DNA of 51,245 bases from Planctomycetota bacterium. Its GTDB lineage: Bacteria; Planctomycetota; UBA1135; GCA-002686595. Below the pieces are notes generated by a model, which did not search any database, was not told where the DNA came from, and was given only the letters and a program-made list of their open reading frames with translations. Position 1 is the stretch's first letter. Every line of letters starts with the position of its first letter. The DNA lies in NCBI GenBank assembly GCA_026692705.1, contig JAPLOE010000144.1:1-51245 (forward strand). The letters run 5' to 3'. Below, piece after piece: positions 1 to 8,503 of the stretch. The position numbers and the translations under genes were made by a program.

Positions 1-385
1 CCACCACCGGATCATCGCGCATCGAACGCACGAGCGCGGCTCCGGCGAGCAGCACCGCGGCGGCCGCGAGCCCAACCGCGAGGCGCCCACCCGTTCGCGA
101 TGGTTCCTCGCGCGAGAAAGGCATCCGCTCGGACTGAGGCGCGAGCGGTGCCTGAGCTTGCGGAACGGCCGGCGCCTGCGGAGCCACGCTCGCACGCACC
201 GGCGCCGGCGGAACGATCGGCTTCGGAGCGGGCGCGCTGCGTTCCTGCGCAGGCGGCGGAGGCGGCACGACCTCACCCGGCGACGGCGGCGCGGGAGTCC
301 AGAGGACCTCGAACGCCTTGCCGCGTTCGCCCTCCGCTTCCGTGCCTCGTTCGCCCTCGGTGTCGTCGTCTTGTTCGCCTGCCAT
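1..385 (-). CDS. Proline-rich protein with one membrane helix (partial, cut by window edge)
   Basis: The frame opens at an ATG at 385 and stays open to the window edge, giving 128 complete codons without a stop. The N-terminal 25 or so residues are acidic and Glu/Asp/Gly-rich. A proline/alanine-rich stretch follows at about residues 30-85, and a short hydrophobic segment at about 103-117 (LAVGLAAAAVLLAGAAL) that looks like a single membrane helix. The layout (cytoplasmic disordered region, helix, then an extracytoplasmic part lying outside the window) suggests a membrane-anchored protein with an external domain. A TAGAAT box lies 26 nt upstream. It is divergent from the kinase at 581, so the two may share a control region. 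No family is recognised. Confidence 0.6.
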   Translation of the reverse strand, partial: MAGEQDDDTEGERGTEAEGERGKAFEVLWTPAPPSPGEVVPPPPPAQERSAPAPKPIVPPAPVRASVAPQAPAVPQAQAPLAPQSERMPFSREEPSRTGGRLAVGLAAAAVLLAGAALVRSMRDDPVV

Positions 386-411
386 GGTGCTCGCGCCAGT
401 TGCAATGCGTG

Positions 412-417
412 ATTCTA
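412..417 (-). promoter_or_regulatory. -10 box TAGAAT of the proline-rich protein
   Basis: TAGAAT on the minus strand ends 26 nt before the ATG at 385. It fits the TANNNT pattern seen before many genes of this window. No good -35 is visible. Confidence 0.4.
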
Positions 418-580
418 GCGAGCGCGGCGAGCTTGCGCGCCGCCGCCCGCTTTCGCGCGGAAGTTTCGAGCGGCGTTGCTCCGTTGCGCGGATCTCGAGC
501 GAGGGCGCGACAGGCTCGAACGGGTTGTGCGATGCTGCGCGCGTAGTTCGCGCCCGCCCCACTTCAGGCCGTTTCCCCCG

Positions 581-3500
581 ATGACGACCGTGACTCCCCA
601 ACCCGGCTCGCAGCCTGCACCCTGGCAGGAAGGCGCCGGTTCCGTGCTTGGACCTTACCGGCTGCTCGAGCAGCTCGGCGAAGGCGGCTTCGGCCGCGTC
701 TGGATGGCGGAGCAGTCGCAGCCCGTGCGACGCCGCGTCGCGCTCAAGGTGCTCAAGCCCGGCATGGACTCGCGCCAGATCGTCGCGCGCTTCGAGCAGG
801 AGCGGCACGCGCTGGCGCTGATGGATCACCCGAACATCGCGAAGGTGCTCGACGCCGGAACGACACCCGACGGGCGGCCGTTCTTCGTGATGGAGCTCGT
901 CAAGGGCGTCACGATCCTCGACTACTGCGACTCGTCGCGCCTCGACACGCACGCGCGCCTCGCGTTGTTCGTCGACGTGTGCGCGGCGATCCAGCACGCG
1001 CACCAGAAGGGCATCGTCCACCGCGACATCAAGCCCAGCAACGTGCTGATCTCGCTCGTCGGCGACCAGCCGGTGCCGAAGGTGATCGACTTCGGCATCG
1101 CCAAGGCGCTCAACGCCGAGCTCGCGAACGGGACGGTGTTCACCGAGCAGCGCCAGATGATCGGCACGCCGTCCTACATGTCGCCGGAGCAGGCCGAGAT
1201 GTCGGGGCTCGACATCGACGCGCGCTCGGACATCTACAGCCTCGGCGTGTTGCTGTACGAGCTGCTCACGGGCACCGTGCCGTTCGACGCGCGCGAGCTG
1301 CTCGAGCGCGGGCTCGCGGAAATGCTGCGCACGATCAAGGAAGTCGAGCCGCACAAACCGAGCACGCGCGTCTCGTCGCTTGGCGACACGAGCGCGACCG
1401 CGACGCAGCGGCGCCAGAGCGACACGCGCAAGCTGAGCTCGCAGCTGCGCGGCGATCTCGACTGGATCGTGATGCGTTGCCTCGAGAAGGACCGCACGCG
1501 CCGCTACGACAGCGCGAGCGGCCTCGCGCTCGACATCCGCCGCCATCTCTCGGGCGATCCTGTCGAGGCGGCGCCGCCGAGCCTCACGTACCGCCTCTCG
1601 AAGTTCGTGCGGCGCAACAAGGGCCTCGTCGCCGCGGTGGCCGTCGTGCTGCTCGCGCTCGGGCTCGGCCTCGTCGGCACGCTGTGGCAGGCGCACGTGG
1701 CGAAGGAGCAGCGCGACCTGGCCCAGTCGGAGGCCCTGCGCGCGGACGAACGCGCGCTCGCGGCGCTGGCGGCGGAGAGCGAGGCGCGCCGGCTCGCGGA
1801 GTCCGAATCCGCGCTGCGTCTCGAGGCGCAGGCGCAGAAACTCGCGGCGGAACAGGCGGCGGCGGCCGAGAAGGCGCGCGCGGAGGAGCTGCGCGCGGTC
1901 GCGGAGTTCCAGCGCAGCATGCTCGATCAGGTCGACGCGGGCCGCGCGGGCCAGATGCTCTCGCAGGACCTGGTGCGGCTGCACCGCGAGGCGCTCGCGG
2001 GCGATGGCAGCACGGAGAGCGAGCGCGAGGAGGCCGAGCGCGCGTTCGCGGAGCAACTCGCGCGCGTCAACACGACCGACGCCGCGGCGGACGTGATCGT
2101 CGGCACGCTGCTCGAGCCCGCGGGCCGCACGGTGGAGGAGCGTTTCGGCGACCAGCCGCTCGTCGGTGCGACGCTGCGGCAGACGCTCGCGGACGTGTAT
2201 TCGTTGCTCGGGCGCTTCGAGAAGGCGACGCCGCTGCAGGAGGCCGCGCTCGCGGCGCGCAAGGGTGAGCTCGGCGACGAGGATCCGCAGACGCTCGCGT
2301 CAGCGCGCAACGAGGCGCAGCTGCTCGAGAAGCGCGGACGGCTCGAAGATGCGGAGCGGAATTACCGCGAGACGCTGGCGCTGAGTCGGCGTGTGCGTGG
2401 CAACGAGCACGCCGAGACGATCGTGCTCGTCACGGGACTCTCGAACGTGCTGCGCGAGCTCGGCCGCCACGAGGAGTCGGAGCAGCTCGCGCGCGAGGCC
2501 GTCGAACTGGCGCGCAAGACGCTGGGAAACGAGGCGCGCTCGACGCTCGTCGCCCTCAACGTGCTCGGGCAGGTCCTGATCGCGCGCGGCACGTCGCAGG
2601 AGGCGGAACCGCTGTGGCGCGAGGCCTGCGAGACGGGCAAGCGCGTGTTCGGCGAGGAAGATCGCGACGTCGTCACGTGGTCGCACAACGTCGGCGGCCT
2701 GCTCGGCGTGCTCGGACGACCGAAGGAATCCGAGCCGTTCTATCGCGAGGCGCTCGCCGCATTGCGTCGGCTCAACGGCGAGGAGCACCCCGACACGTTC
2801 CAGCTCCTGCACAGCCTCGGCGGCTGCCTGCAGCGTCAGGCGCGCTACGCCGAGGCCGAGCCGCTGCTGCGGGCGGCGCTCGACGGTCGCACGCGCGTGC
2901 TCGGGCCGCGACACGCATCGACGGCAACGACGCAGAGCCAGCTCGGCAGCCTGTATCGCGAGCAGGGTCGTTTCGCCGAGGCCGAGACCTGCCTGCGGAG
3001 CGCGCTCGAGGCGCGCGAGCGCACGCTCGGCGCGAAGCACCCCGACACGATCACCTCGCGCGCCGGCCTCGCGCAGCTTTTCAACGCGATGGGGAAACCT
3101 GCCGACGCCGAGGCGCTCTACGTCCGTTGCCTCGAGGATTCGCGCGAGGTGTGGAACGAGGACCATCCCGATCGGCTCGTGCTCGAAGTCAACTTCGGCA
3201 ACCTGCTGCTCGGGCAGGACAAGCTCTCGGAGGCCGAGCCGCACCTGCGCGCCGCCTTCGAGGGCCGCCAGCGTGCCTCGGGTCCCGACCATCCCGAGAC
3301 GCTGGTCGCCGAGGCCAACTGGGCCTGGCTGCGCGAGCGACAGGGCAAGCTCGACGAGGCCGAGCCGCTCTTCCGCGACGCGGCCGACCGTTTCGCTCGC
3401 GTGCTCGGTCCCGCGCACCCCAACACGATCAGCAGCCTGAGCAACTACGCGCGCATCGTGCTCGCGCTCGGACGGGCCGAGGAGGCCCAGGCGCTCTATC

Positions 3501-3799
3501 AGGAGGCGCTCGACCGCTGCAACTCGGCCTTCGGCCCGACGAACACGCGCACGCTGACGGCGCGCGCCGGCCTCGGCCGCACCCTGCTCGCGCGCAAGCT
3601 CTTCGCGCAGGCAGAGACCGAGCTGCTCGCAGTCGATTCGGCCTACAACGCGGCGAGTTCGACAACCGTGTCGCGCAAGAAGTCGCTGTACGAGGCGCTG
3701 GTGCAGCTCCACGAGGACTGGAACGCCGCCGAGCCCGGCCAGGGCCACGACACGCAGGCGGCGAGCTGGAAGGCGAAGCTCGAGGCGCTCGGCTCGTGA
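581..3799 (+). CDS. Membrane-anchored Ser/Thr protein kinase with TPR array
   Basis: Receptor-like Hanks-type kinase of 1072 aa. Residues 25-325 form the kinase domain: glycine loop GEGGFG (33-38), ATP-binding Lys56 in VALK, catalytic HRD at 147-149 followed by IKPSN, DFG at 170-172, and [10 protein letters not shown] in the activation segment. All key residues are present, so it should be active. One membrane helix lies at about 348-369, followed by an Ala/Glu-rich coiled coil (about 374-455) and a long run of kinesin-light-chain-like TPRs (about 520-1050) with recurring EAE-PL and LG-HP-T patterns. The kinase is therefore cytoplasmic and the TPR part extracytoplasmic. The ATG at 581 is preferred over the upstream in-frame start at 476, because the kinase homology begins soon after it and 476-580 reads as low-complexity Arg/Cys sequence. 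This architecture is widespread in Planctomycetota. The substrate is unknown. Confidence 0.93.
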   Translation: MTTVTPQPGSQPAPWQEGAGSVLGPYRLLEQLGEGGFGRVWMAEQSQPVRRRVALKVLKPGMDSRQIVARFEQERHALALMDHPNIAKVLDAGTTPDGRPFFVMELVKGVTILDYCDSSRLDTHARLALFVDVCAAIQHAHQKGIVHRDIKPSNVLISLVGDQPVPKVIDFGIAKALNAELANGTVFTEQRQMIGTPSYMSPEQAEMSGLDIDARSDIYSLGVLLYELLTGTVPFDARELLERGLAEMLRTIKEVEPHKPSTRVSSLGDTSATATQRRQSDTRKLSSQLRGDLDWIVMRCLEKDRTRRYDSASGLALDIRRHLSGDPVEAAPPSLTYRLSKFVRRNKGLVAAVAVVLLALGLGLVGTLWQAHVAKEQRDLAQSEALRADERALAALAAESEARRLAESESALRLEAQAQKLAAEQAAAAEKARAEELRAVAEFQRSMLDQVDAGRAGQMLSQDLVRLHREALAGDGSTESEREEAERAFAEQLARVNTTDAAADVIVGTLLEPAGRTVEERFGDQPLVGATLRQTLADVYSLLGRFEKATPLQEAALAARKGELGDEDPQTLASARNEAQLLEKRGRLEDAERNYRETLALSRRVRGNEHAETIVLVTGLSNVLRELGRHEESEQLAREAVELARKTLGNEARSTLVALNVLGQVLIARGTSQEAEPLWREACETGKRVFGEEDRDVVTWSHNVGGLLGVLGRPKESEPFYREALAALRRLNGEEHPDTFQLLHSLGGCLQRQARYAEAEPLLRAALDGRTRVLGPRHASTATTQSQLGSLYREQGRFAEAETCLRSALEARERTLGAKHPDTITSRAGLAQLFNAMGKPADAEALYVRCLEDSREVWNEDHPDRLVLEVNFGNLLLGQDKLSEAEPHLRAAFEGRQRASGPDHPETLVAEANWAWLRERQGKLDEAEPLFRDAADRFARVLGPAHPNTISSLSNYARIVLALGRAEEAQALYQEALDRCNSAFGPTNTRTLTARAGLGRTLLARKLFAQAETELLAVDSAYNAASSTTVSRKKSLYEALVQLHEDWNAAEPGQGHDTQAASWKAKLEALGS

Positions 3800-3890
3800 G
3801 TTTTTCCCGCGCTGCGCGCGCGGAACCGCGCGAGATACGCGACCGTAACTTGCAACGCGCGCCGCGTTAGGCATCCTCCTCGCTCGACGC

Positions 3891-4829
3891 ATGGACGCTC
3901 CGATGCTTTCTCTCGCAGGGCTCACGAAGAGCTACGGCTCCGTGCGCGCTCTCGATGGACTGTCGGTCGAGCTCGCGGGTGGATCCGTCGGGTTGCTCGG
4001 GCCCAACGGTGCGGGCAAGACGACGCTGATGAAGCTGCTGCTCGGCCTGCTCGAGCCCGATGGCGGCAGCGCGCGCATCCTCGGGCTCGATCCGAGCGAG
4101 CCGCACGGGCGGCACGAGCTGCGGCGGCGCGTCGGCTACATGCCGGAAGGCGACTGCCTGCTGCCGGGAATGAACGCGGTCGAGATGGTGACGACGCTCG
4201 GGCGCGCGATCGGGCTGACGGATTCGGACGCGATGACGCGCGCGCACGAGACGCTCGATTACGTCGGGCTCGACGAGCAGCGCTACCGAGAGATGGTCAG
4301 CTATTCGACGGGCATGAAGCAGCGCGTCAAGCTCGCGCAGGCGCTCGCGCACGACCCGCCGCTGCTCCTGCTCGACGAACCGACCAACGGCCTCGACCCC
4401 AAGGGCCGTCGCCACATGCTCGACCTCGTTCACGACCTGAGCCACGCGCAGGGCAAGCACGTGATCCTGTGCTCGCACCAGCTGCCCGATGTCGAGCGCA
4501 CCTGCGATCAGGTCGTCGTGCTCGCGCGCGGACGCGTGATCGAGAGCGGCACGATCGCGGCGCTGACGCGCTCGGAGGAGCGTTTCGTCGGCCTGCATGT
4601 CGCCGGCGACGTCGCGGCCTTCGAGGCCGGGCTCACGGCGCACGGGCGCGTTTTCAGTCGTTCCGAGGCGGGCGAGCTGCGCGTCGCGACTCTCGGCGAG
4701 GATGCGGACGGCCTGTTCGCGCTCGCCGCCAGCTGCGGGGCACGCATCGAGGGTGTCGAGGAGCTGCGCACCTCGCTCGAGGACGTCTTCCTGCGCGCGC
4801 TGCGCAGCGCGGAAGGGACGCGCCCATGA
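3891..4829 (+). CDS. ABC transporter ATP-binding protein (ABC-2 type, first copy)
   Basis: ATPase subunit of 312 aa with Walker A GPNGAGKTT (about residues 42-50), signature YSTGMKQRVKLAQA, Walker B LLLLDEPTNGLDP and the switch histidine in CSHQLP. It resembles the CcmA/NatA/DrrA group that pairs with ABC-2 type permeases for export or membrane work. The C-terminal 80 residues after the ATPase core are typical of this group. It is the first of four overlapping genes, and its TGA overlaps the ATG of the permease at 4826. The ATG at 3891 was chosen; an in-frame ATG at 3903 is the alternative. The transported substrate cannot be read from the sequence. Confidence 0.9.
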   Translation: MDAPMLSLAGLTKSYGSVRALDGLSVELAGGSVGLLGPNGAGKTTLMKLLLGLLEPDGGSARILGLDPSEPHGRHELRRRVGYMPEGDCLLPGMNAVEMVTTLGRAIGLTDSDAMTRAHETLDYVGLDEQRYREMVSYSTGMKQRVKLAQALAHDPPLLLLDEPTNGLDPKGRRHMLDLVHDLSHAQGKHVILCSHQLPDVERTCDQVVVLARGRVIESGTIAALTRSEERFVGLHVAGDVAAFEAGLTAHGRVFSRSEAGELRVATLGEDADGLFALAASCGARIEGVEELRTSLEDVFLRALRSAEGTRP

Positions 4830-5743
4830 CGGCCTCGACGCACACCGAGATCTACCGGCGCCTCAAGGGCCAGCTCGATCCGCACCCGCCGACCGCGCGG
4901 CTCCTGTGGCGCGCGCGCATGCACGTCGCCTTCAAGCGCAAGCTGCCGCTGCTCGTGCTGTTCGTGCCGCCGTGGATCTCCGGCATCGTGTTCTCGTTCG
5001 TGGTGTACAGCAAGTTCACGCTCGAGCAGGGCGTCGAGTCGCCGCTGACGGCCGGTGGCGGTGGCCCGATGGCGGGAGCGATGGTCGGCGCGATCGCGGG
5101 CCAGTTGATCCAGGTGCACGACCAGATCGTGATGTTCACGCACGTGAGCCGCGTCTTCGCGCTGCTCGCGATCGCGTGGTTCGGCGCGGGGCTCGTGTGC
5201 GAGGACCAGCGCGCGGGCGCGCACCTCCTGTACTTCTCGCGGCCTGTGTCGCGTTTCGCCTACTTCGGCGGGCATTTCCTGACGATCGCGAGCTTCGGTG
5301 CGATCGTCACGGTCGGTCCGGTGCTGCTGATCGGGCTCGTCGCGGTGTTCTCGTCGCCGGAGTACTCGTTCCTGTTCGAGAAGTGGAACGTGCTGCTCGG
5401 AGCGCTCGGGTACGCGGCGATCAACGTGCTCGTGCTGAGCATGATCGCGCTCGGCATCTCGGCGCTCTCGTCGCGCAAGTCCTACGCGCTCGCGGGCGTG
5501 TTCGCGTTCGTGCTCGGCAGCGACGCGGTCGGGGCGATGATGCGCGCGACGCAGAGCGACAGCGACTGGGGCATGCTCGGCGTGATGTCGAACCTGCGCC
5601 GCATCGCCGAGTGGCTGATGAGCGCCAACCGGCAGATGTTCGAGTGGAACCCGTGGTACTCGGTCGCGATCCTCGGTGGCCTCGTGCTGGGCTCCGGGGT
5701 GCTGATCGCGCGTCGCTTGCGGCGGCTGGAGGTCGTCGCTTGA
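4826..5743 (+). CDS. ABC-2 type transporter permease
   Basis: Integral membrane protein of 305 aa with about six hydrophobic segments, starting near residue 39 (LPLLVLFVPPWISGIVF). The mid-protein stretch EDQRAGAHLLYFSRPVSR matches the region of ABC-2 permeases that is usually written as an amphipathic coupling segment ending in -SRPVSR or -TRPISR. It starts by an ATGA overlap with the preceding ATPase gene and ends by an overlap with the next ATPase, so translational coupling is expected. It probably pairs with the ATPase encoded at 3891 or 5740. Confidence 0.85.
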   Translation: MTASTHTEIYRRLKGQLDPHPPTARLLWRARMHVAFKRKLPLLVLFVPPWISGIVFSFVVYSKFTLEQGVESPLTAGGGGPMAGAMVGAIAGQLIQVHDQIVMFTHVSRVFALLAIAWFGAGLVCEDQRAGAHLLYFSRPVSRFAYFGGHFLTIASFGAIVTVGPVLLIGLVAVFSSPEYSFLFEKWNVLLGALGYAAINVLVLSMIALGISALSSRKSYALAGVFAFVLGSDAVGAMMRATQSDSDWGMLGVMSNLRRIAEWLMSANRQMFEWNPWYSVAILGGLVLGSGVLIARRLRRLEVVA

Positions 5744-6660
5744 GCGCGCTCGTCGTCGCCGACAAGGTCGGGGCCTGGTACGGGCAGGTCGTCGGCCTGT
5801 CCGAGCTCACGCTCGAGATCGGTGGCGGCCTGACGGGCCTCGTCGGCCCCAACGGCGCCGGCAAGAGCACGTTCCTCAAGCTCGTCGCCGGCGAGATGAA
5901 GCCCGCGCGCGGCACGATCCACGTGCTCGGCCTCGCGCCCTTCGCCAACCGCGAGTACTTCCGTCGCATCGGCTTTTGCCCGCAGCAGGAAGCGATCTGG
6001 GACGACATGACCGGCCTCGAGGCCGTCACGTTCCTGATGCGCCTGCACGGTTACGACTCGAGCGAGTCCAAGCGCCGCGCGAACGCCGCGCTCGACCGCG
6101 TCGGCTTGCTCGACCCGCGCAACCGCCGCATCGAGGGCTATTCGAAGGGCATGCGCCAGCGCACGAAGCTCGCGCAAGCCATCGCGCACGATCCGGAGCT
6201 CGTGATCGCCGACGAGCCGCTCAACGGCCTCGATCCGGTCGGTCGCGCGGAGATCCAGGCGCTGTTCGCCGAGCTCGGCCGCTCCGGCGCGCACGTGCTC
6301 GTGTCGAGCCACGTGCTGCACGAGGTCGAGGCGCTCACCGAACGCATCGTGCTGTTCCACCGCGGCCGCCTGCTCGCGCAGGGCCCGGTCGGCGAGGTGC
6401 GCAAGCTGCTCTCGCGCCACCCGCGGCGCGTCGAGATCCGCGCGCGCGACACGCGGCGCCTCGCGACGGCGCTGATCGCGCTCGAGCCCGTGCAGTCGGT
6501 GCGCATCGAACCCGGCGGCCGCATCGCGGTCGAGACCGGCGACGTCGAGCGCTTCTTCGGCGAACTGACGGCCATCGCGGCCGGCGGCGCCTTCGGCCTG
6601 CAGGCGCTCGAGAGCCGCGACGCGAGCCTCGAGGCCGTCTTCGACTACCTGGTGGGCTGA
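5740..6660 (+). CDS. ABC transporter ATP-binding protein (ABC-2 type, second copy)
   Basis: Second ATPase of the operon, 306 aa: Walker A GPNGAGKST, Q-loop region CPQQEAIWDD, signature YSKGMRQRTKLAQA, Walker B LVIADEPLNGLDP and SSHVLHE. The likely start is TTG at 5740, which overlaps the stop of the permease (TTGA) and has GGAGG at 5728-5732, 7 nt upstream. No ATG sits at the right place. It is related to the ATPase at 3891 but clearly diverged from it, so the operon is a double ATPase/permease set and could form one mixed transporter or two. Confidence 0.88.
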   Translation: MSALVVADKVGAWYGQVVGLSELTLEIGGGLTGLVGPNGAGKSTFLKLVAGEMKPARGTIHVLGLAPFANREYFRRIGFCPQQEAIWDDMTGLEAVTFLMRLHGYDSSESKRRANAALDRVGLLDPRNRRIEGYSKGMRQRTKLAQAIAHDPELVIADEPLNGLDPVGRAEIQALFAELGRSGAHVLVSSHVLHEVEALTERIVLFHRGRLLAQGPVGEVRKLLSRHPRRVEIRARDTRRLATALIALEPVQSVRIEPGGRIAVETGDVERFFGELTAIAAGGAFGLQALESRDASLEAVFDYLVG

Positions 6661-7547
6661 TGCACTTCCTGCGAACCACGCTGCTCTTCTGGCGCACCTA
6701 CCTGCCGCGCATCCTGCGCGCGCGGCGCACGCTCGTCGTCGCGCTGGGCTGCGCGCTGATCCCGGTCGCGGCGCTGTTCCTGCTCAACATCAAGTACGGA
6801 CCCTCGCCGATCGAGGTGTTCATGTACCCCGCCTACTACATGGTCCTGATGGTGCTCGTGCCGCTGGCGGCGGTGATCACGGGCTCGGTGATCGTGTCGG
6901 AGGAGGTCGAGGACCGCACGATCAGCTACCTGCTGACGCGGCCGATCCCGCGCGCGACGATCCTGCTCGGGCGCTGGCTGGCGTGTGCGACGGTGCTCAG
7001 CGTGCTGTTCCTCGGCACGATCGGCGGCCTGCGAGCGGTCGTCGAGTGGAAGGCGCCGACGTGGAAGCCGACCGAGCCGCAGACGGTCGAATGGACCGAT
7101 CGTCGCGGCGAGAAGCGTTCACACGTGCGCGAGCGCGAGACGCCGCCGTAGCTGTTGGCCGCGATGGAGAACGGCAAGCTGCCCGACGGGCTGTTCGAGG
7201 CGGTGCTCGTGTCCGCGCTGCTCGGTGCGGCCGTGTATTCGGCGCTCTTCGCCGCGCTCGGCACCTCGAACCGCCATCCGATGATCGTCGGGCTGGGGTA
7301 CGCCTTCGCGATCGAGCTGTTCCTCTCGAACTTGCCAGGCTCGAGCCAGGCGCTGTCCGTGCAGTACTACCTGCGCAGCACCCTGCTCTCGGCGAATCCG
7401 GAGCTCTGGGGCCGGCTGCAGGAAGTGCAGCTCAAGACCTACGACACGACGGCGGAGGCGCTGACGACGCTTGCGATCGTGCTGGTCGTGTCGCTCGCGG
7501 CCGGCAGCTGGGTCATCTCGCGCCGCCAGTACATCCTGAGCGCCTGA
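6660..7547 (+). pseudogene. ABC-2 type permease interrupted by an in-frame TAG
   Basis: From ATG 6660, which overlaps the preceding stop, the frame encodes an ABC-2 permease N-terminus with helices at about residues 20-40, 55-80 and 105-123 and the motif SYLLTRPIPRATILLGRW. It stops at TAG 7149-7151 after 163 codons, in the periplasmic-looking loop. The same frame continues without shift to TGA 7545-7547 and encodes the expected second half (helices around LLGAAVYSALFAALG and LTTLAIVLVVSLAAG). Without the TAG the product would be 295 aa, close to its sister permease. It could be a real nonsense mutation (for example from a tyrosine TAC), a sequence error, or two separately translated halves: TTG 7155 and ATG 7164 could restart translation. 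TAG is an ordinary stop elsewhere in the window, so recoding is unlikely. Confidence 0.8.
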
Positions 7548-7954
7548 GCGCGGCCGCGGCGAGGGCGAGCCCAGAGAAGGGCGCACCAAAAGAGGAGGGG
7601 CCAGACCGAGTGCCTCCCCCAGAGAACACGCGACCCAGCCCCTGCCTTCGGTAGTGTGACCCGAGGGTCGTTCCCACCGTGGCGCGCTGGAAGTACAGGA
7701 GTTGACGTCCAGTGCGACAAGGTGGGCCCGCAGGCCTGTGAACCCCGCGTGGCCCGACTTCAGGTTCGGACCTCGTTGAGCTCGTCTTCCGATGCCCCTC
7801 TAGTCCCGCGGTCACGGCAGGCTTCGCCTCCAAACCGTTCTTTTGCAAAGTTGCCTCGCCGAAGCCCGCGGGCGACGCGGCGCAGCCGACACTGGACGCG
7901 TCGGGTAGAGTTGGAGCGCGAGACCGCGCTGCCCCCTGTGGCCGCGGCGTTCCC
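7548..7954. other. 407-bp interval without a recognisable gene
   Basis: Neither strand shows a convincing protein: the open frames here are Arg/Ser-rich and overlap real starts. Its base composition is visibly less regular than the flanking genes, without strong third-position G/C bias. No tRNA cloverleaf or T-rich terminator was found. A TAGAGT box at 7906-7911 may serve the gene at 7955, 43 nt further on. Confidence 0.5.
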
Positions 7955-8503
7955 ATGGGAAACCGCCCTTTTGCAGCTTTTTCCGCCTCGGTGGCGCTCG
8001 CCCTGCTCGCGCTCGCGCCGCAGCCGGCGGCGAAAATCGAGCGCCTGACGTTGCCCGAGCTCGTCCGGAAATCTGACGACGCCGTGCTCGGCCGCATCGA
8101 GCGCGTCGAAATCCAGCGGCTGGACCATCCCAGCGACGGGCCCGACCTCTTCTACACGACGCTGTGGATCGCCGGGCGCTCGGTGCGGACCGGGGCGGAG
8201 CTCACGCAGGCCGTCACGTTCGCCGGCGGCACGCTCCCCGACGGCAGCGGCGCCTGGAACTCCGAGGCGCCGAGCGCGGACGACATCCGGGTCGGGAACC
8301 GGGTGGTCGCCTTCCACAAGTGGAGCGACAACCTCGGCGGCGGCAAGGCGGCGCACGCGCTCTACGCGGCGCACGGCGGCCTGTACCGCGTGATGGAGAC
8401 GCGCAAGGGCGAGTTCGTGCTCGGGCGCGGCGAAGGGTACGCGCTCGAGCGCAACCGGACGCTGGCGGAGCTCGAGCGCGAGCTCGCGGAGCTCGTCAAG
8501 TGA
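7955..8503 (+). CDS. Secreted protein of unknown function
   Basis: 182-aa product with a plausible signal peptide (MGNRPFAAFSASVALALLAL, cleavage near the Ala/Pro-rich APQPAA). The mature part begins with IERLTLPELVRKSDDAVLGR, a layout often seen in small secreted proteins that precede matrix-type metalloproteases, and it ends in a Glu/Leu-rich helix. Its TGA overlaps the GTG of the matrixin-like gene at 8500, so the two are very likely co-translated. It could be an accessory or inhibitory partner of that protease. That is inference from position only. No known family was recognised with certainty. Confidence 0.75.
   Translation: MGNRPFAAFSASVALALLALAPQPAAKIERLTLPELVRKSDDAVLGRIERVEIQRLDHPSDGPDLFYTTLWIAGRSVRTGAELTQAVTFAGGTLPDGSGAWNSEAPSADDIRVGNRVVAFHKWSDNLGGGKAAHALYAAHGGLYRVMETRKGEFVLGRGEGYALERNRTLAELERELAELVK

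Noticed and set aside
7149-7151. TAG as a recoded (pyrrolysine or readthrough) codon
   Set aside because: TAG ends several intact genes in the window (apt, lepA, speA, mutM), and no recoding element is visible after it. A mutation or sequence error is simpler.
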